64,000 bases of DNA from Bernardetia sp. ABR2-2B (GTDB taxonomy: Bacteria; Bacteroidota; Bacteroidia; Cytophagales; Bernardetiaceae). Below, in pieces: positions 34,827-43,152 of this stretch. A program made the translations under genes and the position numbers. Below the pieces are notes generated by a model. It had not been told where the DNA came from, searched no databases, and was given only the letters and a program-made list of their open reading frames with translations. The DNA is taken from the NCBI RefSeq assembly GCF_037126435.1, contig NZ_CP147020.1:3328001-3392000 (forward strand). Direction: 5' to 3'. How positions within the stretch are numbered: the stretch's first letter is position 1; each line of letters begins with the position of its first letter.

Positions 34827-36005
34827 TTAATTATTTCCACTTTTAACTTTAGAGAATTTGTGTTTGAAGTTTAAAAAATATTTTTCGAAATAAGTGTAAG
34901 ATAAATAACTAATGCCAATAGTTAGAGATAAAATTGAAAAATAAATTAGAATATTATATACGAGTAAATTTTGAATATCTAACGAATTTATAAAACCAAA
35001 ACATAAAAACATTATGATAGGATGATACATATAAATACCATAAGAAATTTTGCCCAAAAAATTCAAACTTGTTTTTTGATTCTCTAATACTCCTTTTGCT
35101 GTGATTACATGAAGTATTATTCCTCCAAATAAGACAGGAAGTCCATGGTGTAGAATGCGAATAGGATAAAAAAGCAATACAACTGTCGATACATAGAGTC
35201 CAAAAATGATAATTTTATAGCTGAATAGTCTAAGGACAAGTTCTTTATGATAATAAAATAGATAGGCAAATAAAGCCCCTATACACATAAAGTGAACTGG
35301 AAACGTTTGAAAATAAATTAGTAAATACCGAAATAGTTTGAAATCAAATATGGGGTAATGGTTTATTAAATAATTTAAAGATTTAACTCCTAATGGTCTA
35401 AAGATAATAATACATATGGCTACATAGATTATGTTTTTCTTGAAAACTTTCAATAAAATAGGCCAAAAAAGATAAAATTGCTCTTCTACACTTACTGACC
35501 ACGTTTGAGATGCACCTGCTATATAATAGCCAAATGATAGAGCAATATGAGAAAAGAACACTAAAAAAAGACCTAACTTGAAATAAAAAGAATCAGAAAT
35601 AACATTTATTCTACTCATATAACTTGTTTCTCCATTTAAGAAGGGAAGCAAATCAGGAAGCAGAGGTACAATAAAAAAAGAAAGAAAAACAATCATATAA
35701 TAAAGAGGCCAAATACGAAGAACTCTTCGTACATAAAAATCTTTTACATTTATTTTATTGTATTTCTCTTGTTCTGCGAATAATAAGTAGGTAATCAAAA
35801 AACCACTCAATACAAAGAATAAATATACTCCATTCTTACCTATTGTAGATATAAAATAAGAAAAGTAAGAAATATCTAAAAGGGATGATAATTCTCCCAT
35901 TCGCTTATAAAGTTCTATATGATGAAAAACAACAGCTAAAGCAGCGATGGCTCTCAGTTCATTTAGTCCTTTAAAAAAAATTCGTTTTTCTTTTTTTTGT
36001 TCCAT
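34827..36005 (-). CDS. OafA/YrhL-type membrane acyltransferase
   Basis: A 392-residue protein with about ten membrane helices. It opens with the family motif GLNELRAIAALAVVFHHIELY (His in the fourth position from the end is catalytic in the family) and shows VLSGFLITYLLF, FYVRRVLRIWPLYY and SWSVEEQFYLFWP-like SVSVEEQFYLFWP segments. These enzymes transfer acyl groups onto sugars of LPS O-antigen or capsule across the inner membrane. Its start codon shares one base with the stop of the NeuD-like gene, showing translational coupling. Confidence 0.9.
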   Translation of the reverse strand: MEQKKEKRIFFKGLNELRAIAALAVVFHHIELYKRMGELSSLLDISYFSYFISTIGKNGVYLFFVLSGFLITYLLFAEQEKYNKINVKDFYVRRVLRIWPLYYMIVFLSFFIVPLLPDLLPFLNGETSYMSRINVISDSFYFKLGLFLVFFSHIALSFGYYIAGASQTWSVSVEEQFYLFWPILLKVFKKNIIYVAICIIIFRPLGVKSLNYLINHYPIFDFKLFRYLLIYFQTFPVHFMCIGALFAYLFYYHKELVLRLFSYKIIIFGLYVSTVVLLFYPIRILHHGLPVLFGGIILHVITAKGVLENQKTSLNFLGKISYGIYMYHPIIMFLCFGFINSLDIQNLLVYNILIYFSILSLTIGISYLSYTYFEKYFLNFKHKFSKVKSGNN

Positions 36006-36649
36006 TATTTTAGTGATTTGATTTTTTTTGCAGGAATACCTACATACAATCCTTTCTCTGTAATAGATTTAGTAACTACTGCCCCAGCTCCAATTTTAGT
36101 ATCTTGACAAATAGAAATATTATCTATAATGGTACTATTAATTCCTATAAAACACCTCTTTTCTATTTTGATAAAACCAGCCAAAGCAGCAGCAGGAGCA
36201 ATAAAACAACAGGTTTTTATTTTAGTATCATGTGCAATACAAACGCCTGTATTGAGTAAAACCCCATCTTCAATTTCACAACCAGCATCAACAGTAGTGT
36301 GAGGCAAAACAGTAACTCCTTTTCCTATTTTGGCACTAGAGTCTATGTAAGCAGAAGGGTGAATAATTGAGGCTAATGGAATATTTTGAGCAAGTAGTAT
36401 TTGAATAATTTGTTCTTTAAACTCAAGATGTTTGTAGCCTATGGCAATACTAATCTCATCAAATTTATTTACTTCAAAGTCATTTTCTATATCAGAAACT
36501 TTACCTAATAGTGTGAATTTATTAGCAGCACTTTCTTGTGTTTGAAAGTCATCATAAAAACCAACTATTTCAAAATTGCATGATTTTGCATGGTGTGCTA
36601 TAAGTTGTCCCAAATCTCCTGAACCAATGATGGCTAATTTCTTTTTCAT
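36005..36649 (-). CDS. NeuD/PglD-like sugar acetyltransferase
   Basis: A 214-residue protein of two parts: an N-terminal nucleotide-sugar binding Rossmann-like half (AIIGSGDLGQLIAHHAK) and a C-terminal left-handed beta-helix with hexapeptides such as IGKGVTVLPHTTVDAGCEIEDG and a catalytic-type His in GVCIAHDTKI. NeuD/PglD enzymes acetylate amino groups of UDP- or dTDP-amino sugars, or hydroxyls of sialic acid. In this operon the product of the RffA-like aminotransferase is the natural acceptor. It overlaps the glycosyltransferase gene by four bases. Confidence 0.87.
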   Translation of the reverse strand: MKKKLAIIGSGDLGQLIAHHAKSCNFEIVGFYDDFQTQESAANKFTLLGKVSDIENDFEVNKFDEISIAIGYKHLEFKEQIIQILLAQNIPLASIIHPSAYIDSSAKIGKGVTVLPHTTVDAGCEIEDGVLLNTGVCIAHDTKIKTCCFIAPAAALAGFIKIEKRCFIGINSTIIDNISICQDTKIGAGAVVTKSITEKGLYVGIPAKKIKSLK

Positions 36650-37587
36650 TTGTCTGCTAAATTAGTAATTGTCTTGACTGAATAAAGTGGTCTCTGTTTT
36701 ACTTGTTTGTATATTTTACCTACATAAACTCCCACAATTCCCATCATTATTAGTTGAATACCAAAACCAATAAGCATAGAAACCATAATAGAAGCCCAAC
36801 CCATTTGAAAATCAATAAGAAGAAGTTTGGCAATGACAATAAAAAAAGCAGCAAAGAAACCAAAAGCAACCATATAAGAACCTATACGAATAATATTTTT
36901 GAGAGGAAGGTCTGAAAAATCTAAAATAGCGTCAAAGGCTAGATTGAGTTTACGACTAAAATTAAATTTACTGACTCCTGCAAAGCGTTCTCTTTGTTCG
37001 ATGGTAATCGTAGCTTGTTTCATTCCCACATGCATAAACATTCCTTCTATAAATCTACTGGACTCATTATATTTTAGAAACTGATTTGTAAAGCGACGAT
37101 TAAAAATACGCATAACAGCTAAACCTCTAGGTAAATTAAGTCCTGTAAAACGCTCTAAAATCCACCAAAAAAGTTTAGAAAAAATCACATTTATAATATT
37201 GTCTTTTTTCTCCTTACGTACACCAAATACCAAATCATATCCCTCTTCAATCTTTCTTATAAAGCTAGGAATTTCTATAGGAGGGTCTTGTAAATCTGGA
37301 TCCATCATTAGCAAATAATCTCCTTCAGCATAGGTTATTCCTGCTGTAAGTGCTGCTTGTTTGCCATGGTTATATGAAAACTCTATTAATTTAAGGTTTT
37401 TATTATTTAGAGCTTGTGCTTTTATTAATTCTACTGTATTGTCTTTACTTCCATCATCAATAAAAATGATTTCGTAATTGATAGAATGCTCTTCTAATAC
37501 TTTCGTAGTTTCGGTAATAAATTGTTCGATACATTCTTCTTCAAAATATACTGGAACAATTAAAGAAAGTAACTTGTCTTTTAACAT
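36646..37587 (-). CDS. GT2 polyprenyl-phosphate-type glycosyltransferase (DPM1/GtrB-like)
   Basis: A 313-residue glycosyltransferase with an N-terminal GT-A domain (SLIVPVYFEEECIEQF, FIDDGSKDNT, MMDPDLQDPPIEIP) and two C-terminal membrane helices (about 235-255 and 268-292). This form, like GtrB and ArnC, loads a sugar from a nucleotide donor onto undecaprenyl phosphate for use in the periplasm. It overlaps the NeuD-like gene and follows the HAD gene by 14 bp. Confidence 0.9.
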   Translation of the reverse strand: MLKDKLLSLIVPVYFEEECIEQFITETTKVLEEHSINYEIIFIDDGSKDNTVELIKAQALNNKNLKLIEFSYNHGKQAALTAGITYAEGDYLLMMDPDLQDPPIEIPSFIRKIEEGYDLVFGVRKEKKDNIINVIFSKLFWWILERFTGLNLPRGLAVMRIFNRRFTNQFLKYNESSRFIEGMFMHVGMKQATITIEQRERFAGVSKFNFSRKLNLAFDAILDFSDLPLKNIIRIGSYMVAFGFFAAFFIVIAKLLLIDFQMGWASIMVSMLIGFGIQLIMMGIVGVYVGKIYKQVKQRPLYSVKTITNLADK

Positions 37588-37601
37588 AATCTAAAAATGA
37601 A

Positions 37602-38246
37602 TCAGTCTAAAAATGTAGAAAGTTGATGTAATGAATTAATTTTAGGTTCTTTATAATATGGAAATACGTTTTCTCTATCAATCAGAATGGCTTCTATTCC
37701 TAGTTTACGAGCAGGTTGAGTATCTAATTTTATAGAATCTCCTACATAAAGAATTTGGTTAGTAGGGCAATCTAGTTTTTTGATAGCTCTTTTATAAAAA
37801 TCTAAAGCTGGTTTTTTAACTCCTTCTTTTTGTGAACCATAAATTTCAAAAAAATCACAAGTAAAATAAGATTTTAATTTAGATTCTAAAGATGTATCCC
37901 AATTTGAAATAATCCCTGTTGGGATAGTAATTTGATTGAGATAATCTGTATCATCAAACGGTTGCCATTCCATATAAGTACAGGCAGCAAAAATATCTTC
38001 TAAGAGTTCAGAATTAGGTAAAATACCGATAGCATACAATAACTCTGCATTAAAATGATGGTAAAACTCCTTAGAAGTTTTGTCAGGAAAAGCAATAGTT
38101 TCGCTAAGTAGTTTATGAATACGTTTTAGATAATGAATCTCTACTTCATAACCGTATTCTACCAATACTTTATGTATTTTTATAAATAATTGAGGTTTTT
38201 GAAGTAGCGTATTAGCAACATCAAAAAATATATATTTGTAAGGCAT
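37602..38246 (-). CDS. HAD-superfamily phosphatase
   Basis: A 214-residue HAD-IA hydrolase. Motif I is atypical: FFDVANTLL has the nucleophile Asp but Ala-Asn instead of the usual D-x-D, so the acid/base Asp is missing. Motif II is ISNWDTSL, motif III KKPALDFYKRA and motif IV YVGDSIKLDTQPA. The altered motif I (DVAN) recalls HAD proteins such as HDHD3, and catalysis may be weak or different. It lies two bases from the ATP-grasp gene, so the pair probably acts together. Confidence 0.85.
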   Translation of the reverse strand: MPYKYIFFDVANTLLQKPQLFIKIHKVLVEYGYEVEIHYLKRIHKLLSETIAFPDKTSKEFYHHFNAELLYAIGILPNSELLEDIFAACTYMEWQPFDDTDYLNQITIPTGIISNWDTSLESKLKSYFTCDFFEIYGSQKEGVKKPALDFYKRAIKKLDCPTNQILYVGDSIKLDTQPARKLGIEAILIDRENVFPYYKEPKINSLHQLSTFLD

Positions 38247-38248
38247 TT

Positions 38249-39241
38249 TTAATAAATAAAATGGTCTGTTTGAGTATTTTTAGGCTCTTTTAGTTCAGAG
38301 TTAGGATAAATAACGTCCATCAAAATACGTATTGCGCTTCCTTTTGTAATTTTGGGAACAGTAGGTTCTTTATCAAAAACATATTCTTCTAGTATATATT
38401 CTATATCTTTAAATCCAAATTGTGAGCGTATAGAGTTTGTTCCTGATATTCTTCCATTGATTTCGAAAGGCATAATTTTTCCTTCCTTGGTAACAATAGC
38501 TTGAATATTACAAGAGCCTACAATTTTTAAATGAAGCATCATTTTTTGAATGATTTTCTCCAATTCTGAATCATATTTTTGTATTACTTCACAAAAAGCA
38601 GTTGCTCCACTTTGCAACTCTCGCTCAAAGGTAATAAATCCATGCAATTTTTGTTGGCGAGTAACATAGAATGCACAAGTAATTTCTTTCCCTGTCCATA
38701 ATTCCTGAACCATATAGTCATCGCTAAAGTCTTTTATATTCTTAGGATTAATATGTATTCCTCTTGAACCTCTTCCTTCTTTTGGCTTGAGAATATAGGA
38801 TTGAAAAGCATTTTCTGGATAGGTAGAAGGTAAATAGGAATGAGCAAAAGGAATTTGATATTTGGAGAAAAACTCCCACGTTTTATATTTATCTAAAAAA
38901 ACTTCATTTGTTTCTGTGGGAGAAACAGCCATTTTAGGTAATTTGTGAGCATTTTTGCTCAAATAATAAACTTCATAATCTGTACTGGGAAAAATAACGT
39001 CTATTTTTTCAGTCTTACAAATAGACATAATTGAAGGAATATAATTTTCATCATAAGCGTATTCTACTTCATAGGTTTTATCACAGAGATGATTTCCAGC
39101 CGAAATGGGTGTTACGTTTAGACCTACAATACGAAACATAAATTGCTCATTTTCTTTTGCATAAGCCTGTATATTTCTCAGAATACCTTGTCCAACATTC
39201 CCCCCTATTCCAGTAACTAGTATATTAATTGTTCTTTTCAT
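38249..39241 (-). CDS. ATP-grasp ligase (CarB-like), glycan operon
   Basis: A 330-residue ATP-grasp protein with a pre-ATP-grasp Rossmann half (ILVTGIGGNVGQGILRNI) and an ATP-grasp half (YILKPKEGRGSRGIHI, PFEINGRISGTNSIRS). The lysine/glutamate and the EINGR metal ligands are intact. Such enzymes ligate a carboxylate to an amine or thiol via an acyl-phosphate. In a surface-glycan operon it may attach an amino acid or other acyl group to an amino sugar or make an activated building block; this is inference. I chose ATG at 39241 over the TTG one codon earlier. It is the first gene of the operon. Confidence 0.87.
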   Translation of the reverse strand: MKRTINILVTGIGGNVGQGILRNIQAYAKENEQFMFRIVGLNVTPISAGNHLCDKTYEVEYAYDENYIPSIMSICKTEKIDVIFPSTDYEVYYLSKNAHKLPKMAVSPTETNEVFLDKYKTWEFFSKYQIPFAHSYLPSTYPENAFQSYILKPKEGRGSRGIHINPKNIKDFSDDYMVQELWTGKEITCAFYVTRQQKLHGFITFERELQSGATAFCEVIQKYDSELEKIIQKMMLHLKIVGSCNIQAIVTKEGKIMPFEINGRISGTNSIRSQFGFKDIEYILEEYVFDKEPTVPKITKGSAIRILMDVIYPNSELKEPKNTQTDHFIY

Positions 39242-39318
39242 CAACTATAAGGTTCTTTATTTGAATTTTAGATTGTTTTGGCATAAAGTTAAGTTTTCTG
39301 TAAGCAACAACAGAGATT

Positions 39319-39351
39319 AATAAAAATACCTTATCAGTATGATAAGGTATT
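39319..39351 (-). terminator. Intrinsic terminator of the HTTM/DoxX unit
   Basis: AATACCTTATCA (39325-39336) pairs perfectly with TGATAAGGTATT (39340-39351). On the minus strand it is followed by TTTTTATTA, as expected for a terminator after the HTTM gene and before the glycan operon. Confidence 0.75.
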
Positions 39352-39383
39352 ACTCCTATTGTTAAGGTACTTTTATTGCTTTC

Positions 39384-40904
39384 TTATAGAGATTCTATAT
39401 CTGGAAGGGTAAGAAAAAACTCTCCATTTATCCACTTTGCTTCACTTACGTCTTGCCATGGCTTATTCATTTGCTTTTTGAGAAAGTCTTTTTCCCATTC
39501 CATCGGAATATCCACTTTTTTGACTTTGACTTTGAAGGTAGCATCCTCTAAATCAATATCATTTTTTACAGCATAAAACTCTGTAAAGCGTTTTATACCA
39601 CCAGCAAGTGCTGTTGAATCTATATTAGGTCCTACTGTTCTGAAACCAATTTTTGCCCAATTTCTACCTGTATTATACCAAGATGACTGTCCTCTAGGAG
39701 TTGCAATAGGCAGCCAGGTTTCTGTTTTATCCTTCTCTACATAAGTTACTGCAACTAAATGATTATATCCAGTATAATGAAAATCTAAAAACACACTATG
39801 AGGTACTATCCCAAAGAAAATACGACCTGTTGGAGCTAAACTCTTAGAGACTTTTGTAAAAACTTTATTAGGAAAAGAAGCCCCTAACTCATTATCTGTT
39901 ATAATTTTATTGATGAGAGGAGATCTATAAGTTGCGCCAAACTGTAGAAGTATCATGAATGCAAAACATATCATGATAAGATAAATATGAACCTTTTTGA
40001 ATAAAGGAAAAGAAGGGGTACTATTTTTATCAACATTTTCCTTAATAATTTTCCTCAATAATTTAATATAATATTGATTGATACCTTTTATAAAATGTAG
40101 AGGGATAAGCAATATATATAAAGCTATCATAGTAAGAGCAAACCAAGGAATAGGAAATGCAATTAATATCCCAATATGTAGTCCCAAACCAACAATGAAA
40201 ATAGGTAAACGTGCTTTTTTATGCCAAAAAATAAAAACAAAAATAAATTCCAAGAATAATGTCAAATAACTAGCAAAAATCATCAAGTATTTCTGATTCA
40301 TGAGCCAGTTTAAATCTAAAAATGTCAATTGAGGCAGAGAAGCTGGTTTCCAAACCCCTAAACCATTTGCCCATGTTGTAGAAACAGATTTATGAAAGAC
40401 AGAGTCAAAATAGACTAAACCTATTCCAACAAATAAAATAGCAAAATAATTTAGAACTGAAACATTATTTATTTGAATAGGTCTTCCTTTTGTCTTGTTT
40501 TTATAAGCTTTTATCAAGCTATCTAATGATAAGGTTTCAGATATAGATGTAAAAACAAGTACAAAACCCACTCCCATGTATATATAATCTACATGATACT
40601 CCCAAGTGGAAGAAGTTCCAAATATAAGCACAGAATACACATAGTTAATAATAGTTACATAGCGAGTAAATAAACCCACAATGAAAAAGCAAATACTGAT
40701 AAACCAAACTAATAAAAATCCATTAAAACTGAATTCGTATCCTATGCTCATCGCTTGTGGCTGAAATATCAATCCTTTAAAATAAAACAGTTGTAATATT
40801 TCTCCCAAAAGAACCAAACCAAAAAATATACGAAATAGAGCTAATCCAGTAGGATCTATCTTCTTATCATAGAGTTTTTCAAAAAAATTATATATTTTTT
40901 TCAT
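39384..40904 (-). CDS. HTTM-domain membrane protein (vitamin K-dependent carboxylase-like)
   Basis: A 506-residue polytopic protein. The N-terminal half has the HTTM pattern, with DPTGLALFRIFFGLVLLGEIL at the start, a VDYIYMGVGFVLVF helix and further helices to about residue 300; a soluble C-terminal part ends in a LEDATFKVKVKKVDIP strand region. HTTM proteins are related to vitamin K-dependent gamma-carboxylase, but bacterial roles are mostly unknown. The start is taken at ATG 40904, leaving 13 bp after the DoxX gene; the longer frame would need a TTG and overlap it. Confidence 0.75.
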   Translation of the reverse strand: MKKIYNFFEKLYDKKIDPTGLALFRIFFGLVLLGEILQLFYFKGLIFQPQAMSIGYEFSFNGFLLVWFISICFFIVGLFTRYVTIINYVYSVLIFGTSSTWEYHVDYIYMGVGFVLVFTSISETLSLDSLIKAYKNKTKGRPIQINNVSVLNYFAILFVGIGLVYFDSVFHKSVSTTWANGLGVWKPASLPQLTFLDLNWLMNQKYLMIFASYLTLFLEFIFVFIFWHKKARLPIFIVGLGLHIGILIAFPIPWFALTMIALYILLIPLHFIKGINQYYIKLLRKIIKENVDKNSTPSFPLFKKVHIYLIMICFAFMILLQFGATYRSPLINKIITDNELGASFPNKVFTKVSKSLAPTGRIFFGIVPHSVFLDFHYTGYNHLVAVTYVEKDKTETWLPIATPRGQSSWYNTGRNWAKIGFRTVGPNIDSTALAGGIKRFTEFYAVKNDIDLEDATFKVKVKKVDIPMEWEKDFLKKQMNKPWQDVSEAKWINGEFFLTLPDIESL

Positions 40905-40917
40905 GTAAATAAAGTAT

Positions 40918-42033
40918 TTATTCAAATAATGTTAATACTTCTTTCGACTTAGGAATTTCATTAGGAGAATATTTTCCTATGACAGTTCCCTCATTGAGTA
41001 TCCAAAGAGCAGGGTTTGAACGAGCAATAGTTTTTATAACTGTTGCGTCTATATAATAAAAAGGAAAATTAAAGTTCTGACTAGTTTTGAAAGAACTAAT
41101 AGCTTCTTGAGTATCAGAAGTAAGAATTGCTACTTTTATATTTGCATTCTTTGCTGTTACTTCGCTAATCAATTTCTTAATTTTTTCAAAGGTAGTAAAA
41201 TTTGCCTTTTCTACATTCTGAATTAAAATAAAAATACGTTTTTCTGTTAAAGATTCTTGTGTAAAATCTCCCTCATCATTCCAAAGACTATAATCTGTAA
41301 TTTTGGGTTGAATAGCTTCTTCATTCAGAAGAATCATGCTATCGTATTTATAAGTAGGGTCTGTTGGATATTCTTTCATTTCGTATTTTTTTCCATCCTT
41401 TTCCATAATATAAAGATAACGAGCAGGTTCAGGAGCTTTCATTTGTTCAGAAATATTTTCACCAACTGCATAGGCTCTAAAATCGATAGGAGCTTCGTAT
41501 CTAATGGCATGAAAACATAGAAAACCTGAAAGAAGCATTGTCGAAATCATTACGACAAAAGTAAAAAAATTAGACTTGTTTGTTAATTTCTTTACTTGAA
41601 CTAATAAAATTGTAATTAAAACAAAAAGAACGACATCTTTCGTAAACGACTCCCAAGGTTTGAGAGGAAGAAAATCTCCAAAACACCCACAATCAGTTAC
41701 TTTATTAAAATAGGCTGAATAAAAAGTAAGGAACGTAAAAAAGGTAATCATCAGAAACAAAAGCCAAACCGTGACTTTACGTTTGAAGCCAATCAAAAGA
41801 GCTATTCCTAATACGATTTCCGAAACCACAAAAACAACAGCTAAAACGAGTGCATTTTGCTCTTGACTTAGAAAATGAAAAAAGTCGTGTAAAGAAGGAA
41901 CATCAGTCGCAAAAACTTCAAAGTATTCACCTAACTTAATAGCCGTTCCGACAGGATCAATAGCTTTGACCACACCTGAAAAAATAAATAATGCACCTAC
42001 AAGAAAACAGATAACTTGATTTAGGAATTTCAT
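40918..42033 (-). CDS. BT_3928-type DoxX protein with thioredoxin-like C-terminus
   Basis: A 371-residue protein: four membrane helices of DoxX/MauE type (residues 5-180; GALFIFSGVVKAIDPVGTAIKLGEYF and a TDCGCFGDF cysteine motif) followed by a soluble region (220-371) with a thioredoxin-like strand order (RIFILIQNVEKANF, KVAILTSDTQEAI). DoxX/MauE proteins act in membrane disulfide or quinone-linked redox chemistry. No CxxC is visible in the soluble part. It forms a minus-strand unit with the HTTM and DUF1599 genes. Confidence 0.85.
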   Translation of the reverse strand: MKFLNQVICFLVGALFIFSGVVKAIDPVGTAIKLGEYFEVFATDVPSLHDFFHFLSQEQNALVLAVVFVVSEIVLGIALLIGFKRKVTVWLLFLMITFFTFLTFYSAYFNKVTDCGCFGDFLPLKPWESFTKDVVLFVLITILLVQVKKLTNKSNFFTFVVMISTMLLSGFLCFHAIRYEAPIDFRAYAVGENISEQMKAPEPARYLYIMEKDGKKYEMKEYPTDPTYKYDSMILLNEEAIQPKITDYSLWNDEGDFTQESLTEKRIFILIQNVEKANFTTFEKIKKLISEVTAKNANIKVAILTSDTQEAISSFKTSQNFNFPFYYIDATVIKTIARSNPALWILNEGTVIGKYSPNEIPKSKEVLTLFE

Positions 42034-42072
42034 AATGATTGTATAAATTTTAATTCTTTTAGGAAGATAGTT

Positions 42073-42720
42073 TTATTGTTCTTGTAATTTTTTATCTGTT
42101 TTTTGCTCATTATTTCCTTGATTTTGATTTTGTTCCATCATCAAAATAAGTGCAAATACAGAGTAGTTTATCATATCTTTATAACCAGCGTCAATACCTT
42201 CTGAAACTAAAGTTTTGCCTTGATTATCCTCAATACGTTTGATACGAAGCAGTTTCATCAAAATAATATCTGTGATACTTGTAATTCGCATAACACGCCA
42301 TGCTTCTCCGTAATCGTGATTTTTACGATTCAAGAGCTGTTGTGAAACTTCTGAATGTTTTTGGTAATATTCTGTTACTTCTCTAAGTGGAAGTTCTAAA
42401 CGAGTATCATTTCGAAGCTGAATCTGAATCAGAGCCATTAATGAATAATTTATGATTCCAATAAACTCTGAGGCAATATCATCGCCTACCATCTGCGAAC
42501 CTTTATCTTGAATCGTTCGAATACGTTGTGCTTTGATATAAATTTGGTCTGTAATACTTGGAAGACGCAAAATTCGCCACGAAGTACCATAATCTTTATT
42601 TTTTTGGTCGAATAGTTGCCTACACGTACCCATTACTTGTCGATATTGAGCCAATGTTTTGTCAGTCAATGGATTACAATTTTTTAATGAATAGTTTTGA
42701 TTCTGTCCACAAAAATACAT
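42073..42720 (-). CDS. DUF1599 protein (two tandem repeats)
   Basis: A 215-residue soluble protein made of two similar halves: QLFDQKNKDYGTSWRILRLPSITDQIYIKAQRI and LLNRKNHDYGEAWRVMRITSITDIILMKLLRI, each followed by an INYSLMALIQ/INYSVFALIL helix. This is the DUF1599 pattern, common in Bacteroidota and next to BT_3928-type genes in other genomes as I recall. The repeated K(N/K)xDYG(T/E)xWR motif suggests a nucleotide-binding or structural role, but no activity is established. Confidence 0.9.
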   Translation of the reverse strand: MYFCGQNQNYSLKNCNPLTDKTLAQYRQVMGTCRQLFDQKNKDYGTSWRILRLPSITDQIYIKAQRIRTIQDKGSQMVGDDIASEFIGIINYSLMALIQIQLRNDTRLELPLREVTEYYQKHSEVSQQLLNRKNHDYGEAWRVMRITSITDIILMKLLRIKRIEDNQGKTLVSEGIDAGYKDMINYSVFALILMMEQNQNQGNNEQKTDKKLQEQ

Positions 42721-43152
42721 AATCTATATTATTTATTCGAATTTGAAACAATTACTATTTCAAACACGAATACTAGGGCAAATGCACAAAGTTTTGTAAA
42801 GCAAACCAAGCTGATTCATTTATTTCATAAGGTAAAAATTTGTTTGTTATGACCCCAAACATATCTCAAGTGATATTTTTTTTATTGTAAAAACAATTTT
42901 ATAAAAAGGAGTTAGTGTTAGGTAATTTTTATTTTTAAATAAGGCATCAGCTATTGAATAGAATTGTTAGAGAAGAAAAAAATGTTTCTCTTAAAAAACT
43001 CTTATTTTAATCGAATAAATTGACTAATAAGCTTGTTTTTATTTAAAAAAATGTTAATTTGGTTATATAATTGATAATGAATTTATCAAACAATATTTAA
43101 AGTAAACTGGTTGCTAATAAACAGGTTACCCATTTTTTAAACTCTACCTCAT
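42721..43152. other. 432 bp divergent intergenic region
   Basis: There is no coding frame. It contains an inverted repeat next to the DUF1599 start (42735-42771) and AT-rich sequence leading to the redoxin gene. Promoters for both the minus-strand DoxX unit and the plus-strand signalling array must lie here; I could not define a clear TAnnTTTG box. Confidence 0.5.
42735..42771. promoter_or_regulatory. Inverted repeat upstream of the DUF1599 gene
   Basis: ATTCGAATTTGAAA (42735-42748) and TTTCAAACACGAAT (42758-42771) pair at 12 of 14 positions around a nine-base loop, 15 bases before the DUF1599 start codon. It may be an operator or a leader hairpin. Confidence 0.4.

Noticed and set aside
42721-43152. 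Riboswitch or small RNA in the 432 bp spacer
   Set aside because: Only one short inverted repeat is visible and no known riboswitch core could be recognised.
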